Assembly: GCA_022838965.1 (NCBI GenBank)
Contig: JALHDK010000045.1
Location: 1 to 13,210 of the forward strand
Length of the DNA: 13,210 nt
Origin: Actinomycetales bacterium
GTDB lineage: Bacteria > Actinomycetota > Actinomycetes > Actinomycetales > Actinomycetaceae
Direction: 5' to 3'
Under the pieces are notes generated by a model, which worked only from the letters and a program-made list of their open reading frames with translations, did not search any database and was not told the DNA's origin. Numbering within the stretch: the stretch's first letter is position 1; each line of letters starts with the position of its first letter. Positions 7,350-13,113 of this stretch are shown here, in pieces. A program made the translations under genes and the position numbers.

Positions 7350-8717
7350 ATGAACCTGCAGGACTTCGGTCCGGACTTCACCTGGGGGGTGGCCACTGCC
7401 GCGTTCCAGATCGAGGGTTCGCCGGACGCGGACGGCAAGGGCCCCTCCATCTGGGACACCTTCACCCACCGGCGCAACCGCCGTGGCCGGACGAAGGTGA
7501 AGGACGGCTCCACCGCGGACATCGCCACGGACTCCTATCGGCGCTACCCGCAGGACATCGCCCTCGTGCGGGCGCTCGGCTTCGCCGCCTACCGCTTCTC
7601 GCTCTCGTGGCCGCGGATCATGCCCACCGGCTGCCGTCCCGTCAACCGGCGCGGGCTGGACCACTACGCCCGCGTCGTCGACGCCTGCCTGGAGGCCGGC
7701 GTGGAGCCCTGGGTGACCCTGTACCACTGGGACCTGCCGCAGGCCCTCGAGGATCGCGGCGGCTGGGTTTCCCGTGACATCGTGCACCGCTACTGCGACT
7801 ATGTGGGCGTCGTCGCGGAAGCTCTCGGCGACCGCGTCCGGCACTGGATGCTGTTCAACGAGCCCCTCAACATCGTGGTCTCGGGGTATGTCACGGGCGC
7901 GATGGCGCCCGCCCGGCGTTCGCTGATCGCCTACTTCGCCGCGCTCCACCACGTGAACCTCGCCACCGGCCTCGGGTCACGGGCGCTGCGGGCCGCCGAT
8001 CCCGACGCCGTCGTCGGCACCACCCAGTACCTCTCGCCGCCGATCGGCAGCGGCCCCGGCCGGCTCGCGGGCGTCGCGGAACGTGCCGCCGACGCCGTCC
8101 TCAACCGCGCCTTCCTCGAGCCCCTGCTCGGGCTCGGCTACCCGTGGCGGGCGGCGCCGCTCCTGCTCGGCGTGCGGCCGTTCATGCGGGACGACGACGA
8201 GGACGCCGTGCGCGCCGACCTCGACTTCCTCGGCGTCCAGTACTACACGCGCCTGCGCGCCCCGTTCGTGCCCATTCCCGGCCTGCGGACCTCCCCGCAC
8301 TTCGGGGGCGTGTCCTTCGGGAACGAGGTGACCTCCCTCGGGTGGGAGATCCTCCCGGAGGGTCTCGGCATGGCCCTGGACCAGGTGCACTCCTACGGCG
8401 CGTTCGGGCGGATCGTGGTCACGGAGGGCGGCGCGTCCTTCCCGGGCGAGAGGGTGGTGGCGGGCCGTGTGCACGATCCCCGCCGCATCGACTACTACCA
8501 GCGTCACCTGGCCGAGGTGGCGGCCGCGCGGGCCCGGGGCGTGCCGGTGGACGGCTACTTTGCGTGGTCGCTCCTGGACAACTTCGAATGGGCCGAGGGG
8601 TTCGAGCCGCGGTTCGGACTGGTGCACGTGGACTTCGCCACCCAGGAGCGCACCATCAAGGACTCGGGGTACTGGTTCGCCGGGCAGCTCGGCGGCTCCG
8701 CGCGGCCGCCGTCCTGA
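7350..8717 (+). CDS. GH1 beta-glucosidase / beta-glycosidase
   Basis: Glycoside hydrolase family 1 retaining beta-glycosidase, 455 residues (usual length 440-480), expected in the cytoplasm since no signal peptide is present. Seen: N-terminal GH1 signature FTWGVATAAFQIEGS (10-24), TLYHWDLPQ (123-131; His126 and Trp127 of the substrate site), acid/base Glu171 in LFNEP, nucleophile Glu359 in VTEGG, and GYFAWSLLDNFEWAEGF (402-418), the conserved aglycone-side stretch. The nucleophile motif usually reads TENG; here Asn is replaced by Gly, while both catalytic Glu residues are kept. GAGAAG ends 8 nt before the ATG as a weak ribosome site. With the permease ahead of it the pair forms an uptake-and-hydrolysis operon for beta-glycosides. 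Exact sugar specificity (glucoside, galactoside, fucoside) cannot be read from the sequence. Ends 6 bp from the convergent LON-domain gene. Confidence 0.94.
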   Translation: MNLQDFGPDFTWGVATAAFQIEGSPDADGKGPSIWDTFTHRRNRRGRTKVKDGSTADIATDSYRRYPQDIALVRALGFAAYRFSLSWPRIMPTGCRPVNRRGLDHYARVVDACLEAGVEPWVTLYHWDLPQALEDRGGWVSRDIVHRYCDYVGVVAEALGDRVRHWMLFNEPLNIVVSGYVTGAMAPARRSLIAYFAALHHVNLATGLGSRALRAADPDAVVGTTQYLSPPIGSGPGRLAGVAERAADAVLNRAFLEPLLGLGYPWRAAPLLLGVRPFMRDDDEDAVRADLDFLGVQYYTRLRAPFVPIPGLRTSPHFGGVSFGNEVTSLGWEILPEGLGMALDQVHSYGAFGRIVVTEGGASFPGERVVAGRVHDPRRIDYYQRHLAEVAAARARGVPVDGYFAWSLLDNFEWAEGFEPRFGLVHVDFATQERTIKDSGYWFAGQLGGSARPPS

Positions 8718-8723
8718 GGGCGG
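8706..8723. terminator. Possible hairpin at the convergent GH1/LON-domain gene ends
   Basis: CCGCC (8706-8710) and GGCGG (8719-8723) can pair across an 8-nt loop that contains the GH1 stop codon. It is the only stem at this convergent junction and could serve both strands, but it is short and has no T-run. Confidence 0.22.
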
Positions 8724-9374
8724 TCAGCGCTCCTCGGGCGGGTCGAAGGGGAAGCCGAGGTCGTCACCGGCGGCGAGTGCGATGGTCGAGGCCGCCGCGG
8801 CCGCCATCTCCGCGGTGCGCTCCAGCAGCTCCGCTGCCGATGACGCCCCCAGCAGCGCCAGGTGGTCCAGGGGGCCCACGGGGGCGACGGCGGCGAGCTG
8901 CCACGCCGAGAGGATGGGGTCGTCGTCGAGCTCTACGCTCGCCGGCCACGCCGTGGCGCCGAACTCGGCGGCGGTGGCGAGGGTGCGCCGGACGGTCCGC
9001 TCGGCACGGGTCCGCAGCGGGCGCAGATCCTCCGACCATCCGAGCTCGGGCAGCCACTCCACGACGGCCTGCGGGTAGGGATCGTCGGCCAGCCAGCGAT
9101 CGACCTCGAACCGGCGGCCTCCGACGGCGAAGACCGCCACCCACTCATGGTCCACCACCCGATGCTGGCTGACCCGCGCCACCGTCCCGCGGGTGAAGCG
9201 CCGGTCTCCCCCGCCCACCTCGGGTCCCCTCTCGATGAGCACCACGCCGAACTCGCGACCGCCGTTCAGCACATGTTCCAGCAGGACCAGGTAGCGCATC
9301 TCGAACACCCGCAGGGCGAGTGGCATGCCGGGAAAGAGCACCGACTGCAGCGGGAAGATCGGCAGGACGGTCAT
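8724..9374 (-). CDS. LON substrate-binding-domain protein
   Basis: Stand-alone LON N-terminal (substrate-binding) domain protein, 216 residues, with no AAA+ or protease domain. The opening MTVLPIFPLQSVLFPGMPLA followed by LRVFEMRY is the typical first strands of the LON domain; GREFGVVLIERG and GTVARV continue the fold. The C-terminal half is an Ala/Glu/Leu-rich helical region as in other short bacterial members. These proteins lack catalytic residues; the biochemical role is not established. The frame stays open upstream to 9599, but that extension is made of the 106-bp repeats, so ATG 9374 is chosen. Only GGTGA precedes it as a weak ribosome site. The gene converges with GH1. Confidence 0.85.
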   Translation of the reverse strand: MTVLPIFPLQSVLFPGMPLALRVFEMRYLVLLEHVLNGGREFGVVLIERGPEVGGGDRRFTRGTVARVSQHRVVDHEWVAVFAVGGRRFEVDRWLADDPYPQAVVEWLPELGWSEDLRPLRTRAERTVRRTLATAAEFGATAWPASVELDDDPILSAWQLAAVAPVGPLDHLALLGASSAAELLERTAEMAAAAASTIALAAGDDLGFPFDPPEER

Positions 9375-9423
9375 GTCACCAGCGTGACACTCCCGACGGC
9401 ACGGCGCGCGGGGAGTGTGGGGG

Positions 9424-9684
9424 ATCGTGGCGCCACGCTCCGGCGCTGTCCGGCCGGCCGTCGCGCCGTCGTCGCCGGGGGTCGTGGCGCCATGCAACGC
9501 CGCTGTCCTGCCGGGCCGCCGCGCCGTCGTCGCCGGGACGCGCTCGCAGGTTAGCCTGCCGCGGCCGTTCCCCGTCATCGCCGGGGGTCGTGGCGCCATG
9601 CACCGCCGCTGTCCTGCCGGGCCGCCGCGCCGTCGTCGCCGGGACGCGCTCGCAGGTCAGCCTGCAGCGGCCGTTCCCCTCGCC
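9424..9684 (+). repeat. Tandem direct repeat, 106-bp period (two full copies and one degenerate)
   Basis: Copy A starts at 9481 and copy B at 9587. The first 93 bp of each are the same length and differ at three positions by my reading (A/C, T/C, C/A). A shorter, degenerate copy (9424-9480) precedes them with matching TCGTGGCGCCA and GCGCCGTCGTCGCCGGG. Each full copy contains palindrome TGGCGCCA and a small stem GCAGG-TYAG-CCTGC (9546-9559 and 9652-9665). The period is not a multiple of three, so the repeat does not encode a repeated peptide. Confidence 0.85.
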
Positions 9685-9750
9685 AAGTGCGCGCCGGGCG
9701 CGGAAGCCGGACGCGGGGCGGGGCCGATCGTGGACCCTGGAGGTGCGTAG

Positions 9751-9897
9751 ATGCTTCCCGTGACGGCGGCGCAGGTGGCGCCGTGCAGCACGGGCCGCGA
9801 TCACCGGGCCATCGGAGGGGGCACGACGGCGGGCGGGTGCCGGTCTGAGGGGTCAACGGCTGTTTCCCCAATGTTGGGGAGAGAGCTTTGCCCATGA
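9751..9897 (+). CDS. Doubtful 48-residue small ORF
   Basis: An ATG at 9751 is preceded by GGAGG with ideal spacing (8 nt). The frame encodes 48 residues starting MLPVTAAQVAPCSTGRDHRA and stops inside the palindromic element. The product has no hydrophobic segment and no recognised motif, and its last third is encoded by the repeat arm. Codon usage is not clearly that of the neighbours. Listed because of the ribosome site only; it may well be untranslated. Confidence 0.12.
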   Translation: MLPVTAAQVAPCSTGRDHRAIGGGTTAGGCRSEGSTAVSPMLGRELCP

Positions 9898-9940
9898 GGC
9901 ACGCAACTCTCCCCAACATTGGGGAAACGCGTGTTGAACC
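9851..9940. repeat. 90-bp palindromic element with two near-palindromic arms
   Basis: The 22-bp arms 9862-9883 and 9907-9928 are perfect reverse complements separated by 23 nt. Each arm contains TCCCCAA-NN-TTGGGGA, a 7-bp half-site dyad (centres at 9872/9873 and 9917/9918, 45 bp apart). Outside the arms, after 4 unmatched bases on each side, GGTCAAC (9851-9857) and GTTGAACC (9933-9940) extend the symmetry with one gap. It could be a pair of operators, a REP/MITE-like mobile palindrome, or in RNA a 22-bp stem-loop. There is no T-run for a classical terminator. Confidence 0.85.
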
Positions 9941-10109
9941 ACCGGCTGGCGGGGGGCACGGGCGGCATCGGGCTGGAGGGGGCGGGGGTGGGATCCGGCT
10001 GGAGGGGGCTGCGAGTGCCTCCGGCCTGGCAGGCCACGGGCGCCTCCGGGCCAGCGGGAGGCCACCTGGCAACGGCCCTCCCGCGCGGCGAGGGGCTGGT
10101 CCGCCCGGC

Positions 10110-10115
10110 TACCCT
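10110..10115 (+). promoter_or_regulatory. Probable -10 box TACCCT of the CYTH gene (leaderless)
   Basis: TACCCT ends 6 nt before the ATG at 10122, with GAGCAC between and no Shine-Dalgarno sequence at the usual distance. This geometry would place the transcript start at the ATG. No -35 box is evident. Confidence 0.5.
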
Positions 10116-10121
10116 GAGCAC

Positions 10122-10751
10122 ATGGAGCTCCCGGAGGATTTCGAGTTCGAACGCCGCTTCTTCGTGCGCGAACTGCCCCAACACCTCGTGGGCGGGGAAC
10201 CCCCGACGGTGATCGTGCAGACCTACTTCCTTGCCCAGGACGGGTACGGCCTGCGGATCCGTCTCCAGGCGTCCGCGCCGCGCCAGCGTCTCGATCCCGC
10301 CACACGTGCGGACGACGCACTCGCCCTCTTCAGCCCCGATTTCGACCTCTGCGTCCTCACCGCCAAGGGCCCCGCCGCGGGGGGGACGCGCTACGAGGCC
10401 GAGCGCCAGCTTGACATCGGCGTTGGCATCGAGATGTCCCGGCGGGGTGGCGCCACCATCGCCAAGTCACGGTACAGCGTCTGGCTTGACGAGGACGGCT
10501 GGGTCATCGACGAGTTCGCCGGCGCCAACCGTCCCCTCATCATCGCGGAGTGCGAGCGTGGGGGTCCGGTGGTCGACCTGCGGATTCCCTCCTTCTGCGT
10601 CACCGAGGTGACCGACGACCCCCGCTTCTCCAACGACAGCCTCGTCCATTCGCCCTACTCTGCCTGGGCCTACCGGTTCGAGGAGGAGCTCGCGGCGAAC
10701 GGTCCGCGGTTCCTCACCGATTTCGGTACCAACCGCCCATCGCAGGGGTAG
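10122..10751 (+). CDS. CYTH-domain protein (triphosphate tunnel family)
   Basis: CYTH domain protein, 209 residues; the family acts on triphosphorylated substrates (inorganic triphosphate, thiamine triphosphate, or adenylate cyclase in CyaB). The ExExK signature near the N-terminus is present as E8-F-E10-R-R12, with Arg in place of Lys. Further tunnel strands carry charged residues typical of the fold: GLRIRLQ, LTAKGPAAGGTRYEAERQL, AKSRYSVWLDEDGWVIDEF and IIAECE, then the actinobacterial tail VTDDPRFSNDSLVHSPYSAW. The upstream frame is open back to 9888 through the palindromic element, but the family begins at or near ATG 10122, which also follows a TANNNT box. Which triphosphate it uses cannot be told. 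It converges with the GPP34 gene across an 18-bp repeat array. Confidence 0.88.
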   Translation: MELPEDFEFERRFFVRELPQHLVGGEPPTVIVQTYFLAQDGYGLRIRLQASAPRQRLDPATRADDALALFSPDFDLCVLTAKGPAAGGTRYEAERQLDIGVGIEMSRRGGATIAKSRYSVWLDEDGWVIDEFAGANRPLIIAECERGGPVVDLRIPSFCVTEVTDDPRFSNDSLVHSPYSAWAYRFEEELAANGPRFLTDFGTNRPSQG

Positions 10752-10760
10752 CTGGCCCCC

Positions 10761-10842
10761 GACGGCGTGTGCATGGCCGACGGCGTGTGCGTGGCCGACG
10801 GCGTGTGCGCGGCCGACGGCGCGTGCGCGGCCGAGGCGCGGG
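10761..10842 (+). repeat. 18-bp tandem repeat (four copies plus a partial)
   Basis: Units GACGGCGTGTGCATGGCC at 10761, 10779, 10797 and 10815, each differing by one or two bases (ATGG, GTGG, GCGG; last with GCGTGC), then a broken fifth starting at 10833. The array lies in the 115-bp gap between the converging CYTH and GPP34 stop codons. The period is a multiple of three, so frames stay open through it, but neither gene reads into it. Confidence 0.88.
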
Positions 10843-10866
10843 TCCCTCACCGCCGGGGGTGGCGGC

Positions 10867-11529
10867 TCACCCGGCCGCCCCCGCTGTCGCCGCCGCGGAG
10901 ACGTCGGCCTCGTAGGCGTCCCGTGCCGCCTTCGCCGGCCAGGTCCGCTCGCGGTACTCTCTCGCTTCGCGGCGGATCTTCCGCTTGTCCACCGCCGGAT
11001 GGTTCTCGGCCAGCACCGTGTGGGCCATGTCGAGAACCGACAGGCACGCGATGAGGGCGGCGGTTCGAGGGTTCGGCCGGACGGCGTTGATGAAGACACT
11101 GTCGAGCGTTCGGCGCAACGCGGCCTCGGGGGAGGGGTCGGCCGCAGGCCACCGCGTCGTCGGGAAGACGCCGAGGACGCGTCCGGCCCTCTCGGAGAGC
11201 ACGCCGGCGTCGGCGAGACGGGTGTAGAGGGACTTCCGCAGGTCCTTCTGGAGGAGGTGAATCGCGCGATAGGGCCGGAGATCCTTCTCGGCGAGCACCG
11301 CAAGGGCCCGGTCCAGGATCGCATCGCCCGTGGGTGTGCGATCGGTCACCACGATGCGGTTCTTTTTGTGGTGGAAGTCGGACGCGCTGGTGAGTCGGAT
11401 GCGGTTGAGCAGCTCCAGTTCGCAGAGCACCGCCCCGGCCAGGCCGTAGTCGATGGACCCGGCCTCGCCGCGAGCTTTGCCGGTCTCATCGTCGGTGACA
11501 AGAAGGAGGAGCTCTTCGGCGATCAGCAT
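10867..11529 (-). CDS. GPP34 (GOLPH3-like) family phosphoprotein
   Basis: Bacterial member of the GPP34/GOLPH3-Vps74 fold, 220 residues. In eukaryotes the family binds phosphatidylinositol 4-phosphate; the role of the actinobacterial proteins is not settled. The start MLIAEELLLLVTDDETGKAR and then DYGLAGAVLCELELLNRIRL are the characteristic first helices; the rest is all-helical (RALAVLAEKDLRPYRAIHLL, TRLADAGVLSERAGRVLGVF, TAALIACLSVLDMAHTVL). The last 15 residues are Ala/Gly-rich and probably disordered. ATG 11529 is the first residue of the domain and has TAGGGT 6 nt upstream, so a leaderless start is likely. The gene is divergent from the VTT-like gene, with a repeat array between. Confidence 0.88.
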   Translation of the reverse strand: MLIAEELLLLVTDDETGKARGEAGSIDYGLAGAVLCELELLNRIRLTSASDFHHKKNRIVVTDRTPTGDAILDRALAVLAEKDLRPYRAIHLLQKDLRKSLYTRLADAGVLSERAGRVLGVFPTTRWPAADPSPEAALRRTLDSVFINAVRPNPRTAALIACLSVLDMAHTVLAENHPAVDKRKIRREAREYRERTWPAKAARDAYEADVSAAATAGAAG

Positions 11530-11535
11530 GATGCC

Positions 11536-11541
11536 ACCCTA
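11536..11541 (-). promoter_or_regulatory. Probable -10 box TAGGGT of the GPP34 gene (leaderless)
   Basis: On the minus strand TAGGGT is followed by GGCATC and then the ATG at 11529. It fits TANNNT at 6 nt spacing, with no ribosome-binding sequence. The sequence upstream is GC-rich with no clear -35 box. Confidence 0.5.
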
Positions 11542-11574
11542 CGTCTGGAGGGGGAGCGCCGCGGCGGCGTCGCC

Positions 11575-11700
11575 CGCGGTGGGGCTGGGGTCGGCAGGTG
11601 GTCGCCGCGGTGGGGCTGGGGTCAGCAGCACGTGGTTGCCGACGGTGGGGCCAGGGTCGGCAGGTGGTCGCCCGCGGTGGGGTTAGGGTCAGCACGTGGC
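11575..11700 (+). repeat. 31-34-bp tandem repeats; last copy contains a promoter and start codon
   Basis: Four imperfect copies start near 11575, 11606, 11640 and 11672, each with CGGTGGGG, then a variant of CTGGGGTCGGCA, then GTGG. Spacings are 31, 34 and 32 bp. In the fourth copy the middle reads TTAGGGTCAGCACGTGG, which supplies the TAGGGT -10 box and the GTG start of the following membrane protein. The other copies have CTGGGGT or CCAGGGT at the same place and so lack TANNNT. Confidence 0.78.
11684..11689 (+). promoter_or_regulatory. Probable -10 box TAGGGT of the VTT-like gene (leaderless)
   Basis: TAGGGT, then CAGCAC (6 nt), then the GTG start at 11696. The stretch AGCAC followed by ATG or GTG also occurs in front of the CYTH gene. 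No Shine-Dalgarno sequence is visible. Confidence 0.48.
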
Positions 11701-12166
11701 ACTGCTTGCGATGGTGGCGTACTCGTTCGTGTCCGCCGTCGTGCTGGTGTTGCCGATCGAGCCGTCCCTGGTGGGCCTGGCCTACCTCCGCCCCGGAGAC
11801 GTCTGGCTGGCCGCGCTCCTCGCCGCCGTGGCGCACACCGCCGGGAAGCTCGTGCACTTCGTCCTCGGGGTGGAGGTGCTGGAGAGACTGAACCTCGCGC
11901 ACCGGGCGGAGCTCAATGAAGTCTGGGCGCGTCGCTGGGAGACGCTCGGGGCGTTCGCGGCGCGGCACCCGTGGGCGATGTTCGCGATCACCTTCTCCTC
12001 CGCAGTGGTGTCCCTGCCGCCGTTCACGGCGATGCCGTTTCTCGCCGCCTCCGTCGGCATGCGCTGGTGGACGTTCGCGCTGGCGGGTGCGGCCGGACGC
12101 TGGGTCCGGTTCTGGGCGGTCATGGCCGTCCCGGGCCTGCTCCCGGGATCACTCTTCGGGGTGTGA
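11696..12166 (+). CDS. Small multi-pass membrane protein, VTT/DedA-like (YqaA-like)
   Basis: Integral membrane protein of 156 residues with about four hydrophobic segments (roughly 2-30, 36-60, 94-121 and 124-152). Family hints: an N-terminal re-entrant-like stretch with PIEPSLVGLAYL, AALLAAVAHTAGKLVHFVLG resembling the DedA/YqaA glycine helix, and FAITFSSAVVSLPPFTAMPFLAA followed by MRWWTFALAGAAGRWVRF, where the Pro-Pro and the Gly-Arg match the second half of short VTT-domain proteins. Such proteins are linked to lipid scrambling or membrane homeostasis in other bacteria; the function here is an inference. GTG 11696 is chosen because a TAGGGT box sits 6 nt before it and residue 1 opens the first hydrophobic segment. 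The stop codon lies in the first unit of the 17-bp array. Confidence 0.62.
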   Translation: MALLAMVAYSFVSAVVLVLPIEPSLVGLAYLRPGDVWLAALLAAVAHTAGKLVHFVLGVEVLERLNLAHRAELNEVWARRWETLGAFAARHPWAMFAITFSSAVVSLPPFTAMPFLAASVGMRWWTFALAGAAGRWVRFWAVMAVPGLLPGSLFGV

Positions 12167-12249
12167 GGTCACTCCGCCTGTGAGGTCACTCCGCCTGTGA
12201 GGTCACTCCGCCTGCGAGGTCACTCCGGGCGTTGAGGTCACTCCACGAC
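12164..12249 (+). repeat. 17-bp tandem repeat spanning the VTT/hisG convergent junction
   Basis: TGAGGTCACTCCGCCTG is repeated exactly at 12164, 12181 and 12198, then imperfectly at 12215 (CGAGGTCACTCCGGGCG) and 12233 (TGAGGTCACTCCACGAC). The first unit begins with the stop codon of the VTT-like gene. The last unit contains, on the other strand, the stop codon and final codons of hisG. Each unit carries the near-palindrome GTGAGGTCAC. Only 71 bp separate the two stop codons, and the array fills all of it. Confidence 0.92.
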
Positions 12250-13113
12250 CTTGCTGAGCGGGAACTCGACGATGTCCTCCGCGCCCGCAGCCCGGAGCCG
12301 CGGAATGAGCATGCGGACGTCGTCCTGGTCAACGATCGTGTTGACCGCGTACCAGCCCTCGGCCTGCAGCTTCGAGATCGTGGGGCTCTTGAGGGACGGC
12401 AACACGCTCTCCACCAGCGCGAGGTTGTCCTCGTGGACGTTGAGCATGAGCCCGGACTTGCCCCGCGCCGCGAGCGCCGCACGCAGCAGCACCGCCAGGT
12501 CCTCGATCTTCCCGCGCTTCCACTGGTCGGACATCGCGTCCCGGTTCGCGATCAGCCGCGTCGTTGACCGCAACACCTCGTGCACGATCCGCAGCCCGTT
12601 CGCGCGCAGCGAACTTCCCGTCTCCGTCAGTTCCACGATCGCGTCCGCGAGGTGCGGCGGCTTCACCTCGGTGGCCCCCCACGAGTACTCCACCTCGGCG
12701 GTGATGCCGTGCCGGGCGAGGAACTGCTCCGTGAGCTCCACCGCCTCGGTGGCGATCCGCTTCCCCTCCAGATCGGCCACCGAGTGGATCGGCGAATCCA
12801 CCGGCACAGCCACCACCCAGCGCACCGGCCGGCGCAGCTGCTTCGAGTACTCCAGTTCCGCCACCTCGACGACGTCGCGGCCCAGGATCCAGTCGAAGCC
12901 GGTCACGGCGATGTCGAGCAGCCCGTGCTCCACGTACCGCGACGCCTCCTGCGGGCGGATGAGCATGCACTCGATCTCGTCGTCGTCGATCGTGGGGTAG
13001 TAGCCGCGGCTGGAGATCGAGATGGCGAAGCCCGCCTGCGCGAAGAGGCTGACGGTCGCCTCCTGGAGGCTGCCCTTGGGCAGGCCGAGCCGCAGGACAC
13101 GGCGGTCGCTCAC
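12238..13113 (-). CDS. hisG: ATP phosphoribosyltransferase, long form
   Basis: First enzyme of histidine biosynthesis: joins ATP and PRPP to give N1-(5-phosphoribosyl)-ATP in the cytoplasm. At 291 residues it is the long, hexameric, histidine-inhibited form. Seen: LRLGLPKGSLQE (7-18) at the N-terminus, DIAVTGFDW (67-75), DAIVELTETGSSLRANGL (157-174), which is the family signature with the PRPP-binding TETGSSLR, and a C-terminal ACT-like regulatory domain (about 215-291, ending VNTIVDQDDVRMLIPRLRAA). The GTG at 13113 overlaps the stop of an upstream frame as GTGA and follows the purine run GGGGGCGGGAA, suggesting translational coupling. The gene ends inside the 17-bp repeat array, which supplies its TGA. 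No other his gene is visible in the window. Confidence 0.96.
   Translation of the reverse strand: MSDRRVLRLGLPKGSLQEATVSLFAQAGFAISISSRGYYPTIDDDEIECMLIRPQEASRYVEHGLLDIAVTGFDWILGRDVVEVAELEYSKQLRRPVRWVVAVPVDSPIHSVADLEGKRIATEAVELTEQFLARHGITAEVEYSWGATEVKPPHLADAIVELTETGSSLRANGLRIVHEVLRSTTRLIANRDAMSDQWKRGKIEDLAVLLRAALAARGKSGLMLNVHEDNLALVESVLPSLKSPTISKLQAEGWYAVNTIVDQDDVRMLIPRLRAAGAEDIVEFPLSKVVE

Larger units (their letters stand above)
9375..10121. other. Long intergenic region made of repeats
   Basis: This 747-bp stretch separates two divergent genes (LON-domain and CYTH). It holds two and a half 106-bp direct repeats (9424-9684), a weak fourth echo near 9774-9800 (TGGCGCCGTGCAGC), a 90-bp palindromic element (9851-9940), and GGA/GGC-rich sequence up to the CYTH promoter. 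Open frames here shift at each 106-bp period and are Arg/Pro/Ala-rich with no domain. The only candidate gene is a 48-codon frame at 9751-9897. Confidence 0.7.

Noticed and set aside
7342..7353. Four-codon frame ATG-GCC-CGA-TGA overlapping the GH1 start as ATGA, a possible leader peptide
   Set aside because: It is too short to judge and can arise by chance. The purine run at 7319-7327 is too far from either ATG to support translation coupling.
9375..9599. N-terminal extension of the LON-domain gene through the 106-bp repeats
   Set aside because: The LON fold begins at residue 2 of the shorter form, and the extension is repeat-derived, Arg/Thr-rich sequence whose frame shifts with each repeat copy.
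9424..9684. Possible CRISPR array
   Set aside because: The repeated unit is about 93 bp with almost no spacer, only two good copies exist, and no cas gene is present. It is a plain tandem duplication.
10849..10866. CCGCC/GGCGG hairpin as the CYTH/GPP34 terminator
   Set aside because: A 5-bp GC stem without a T-run is common by chance at this base composition.
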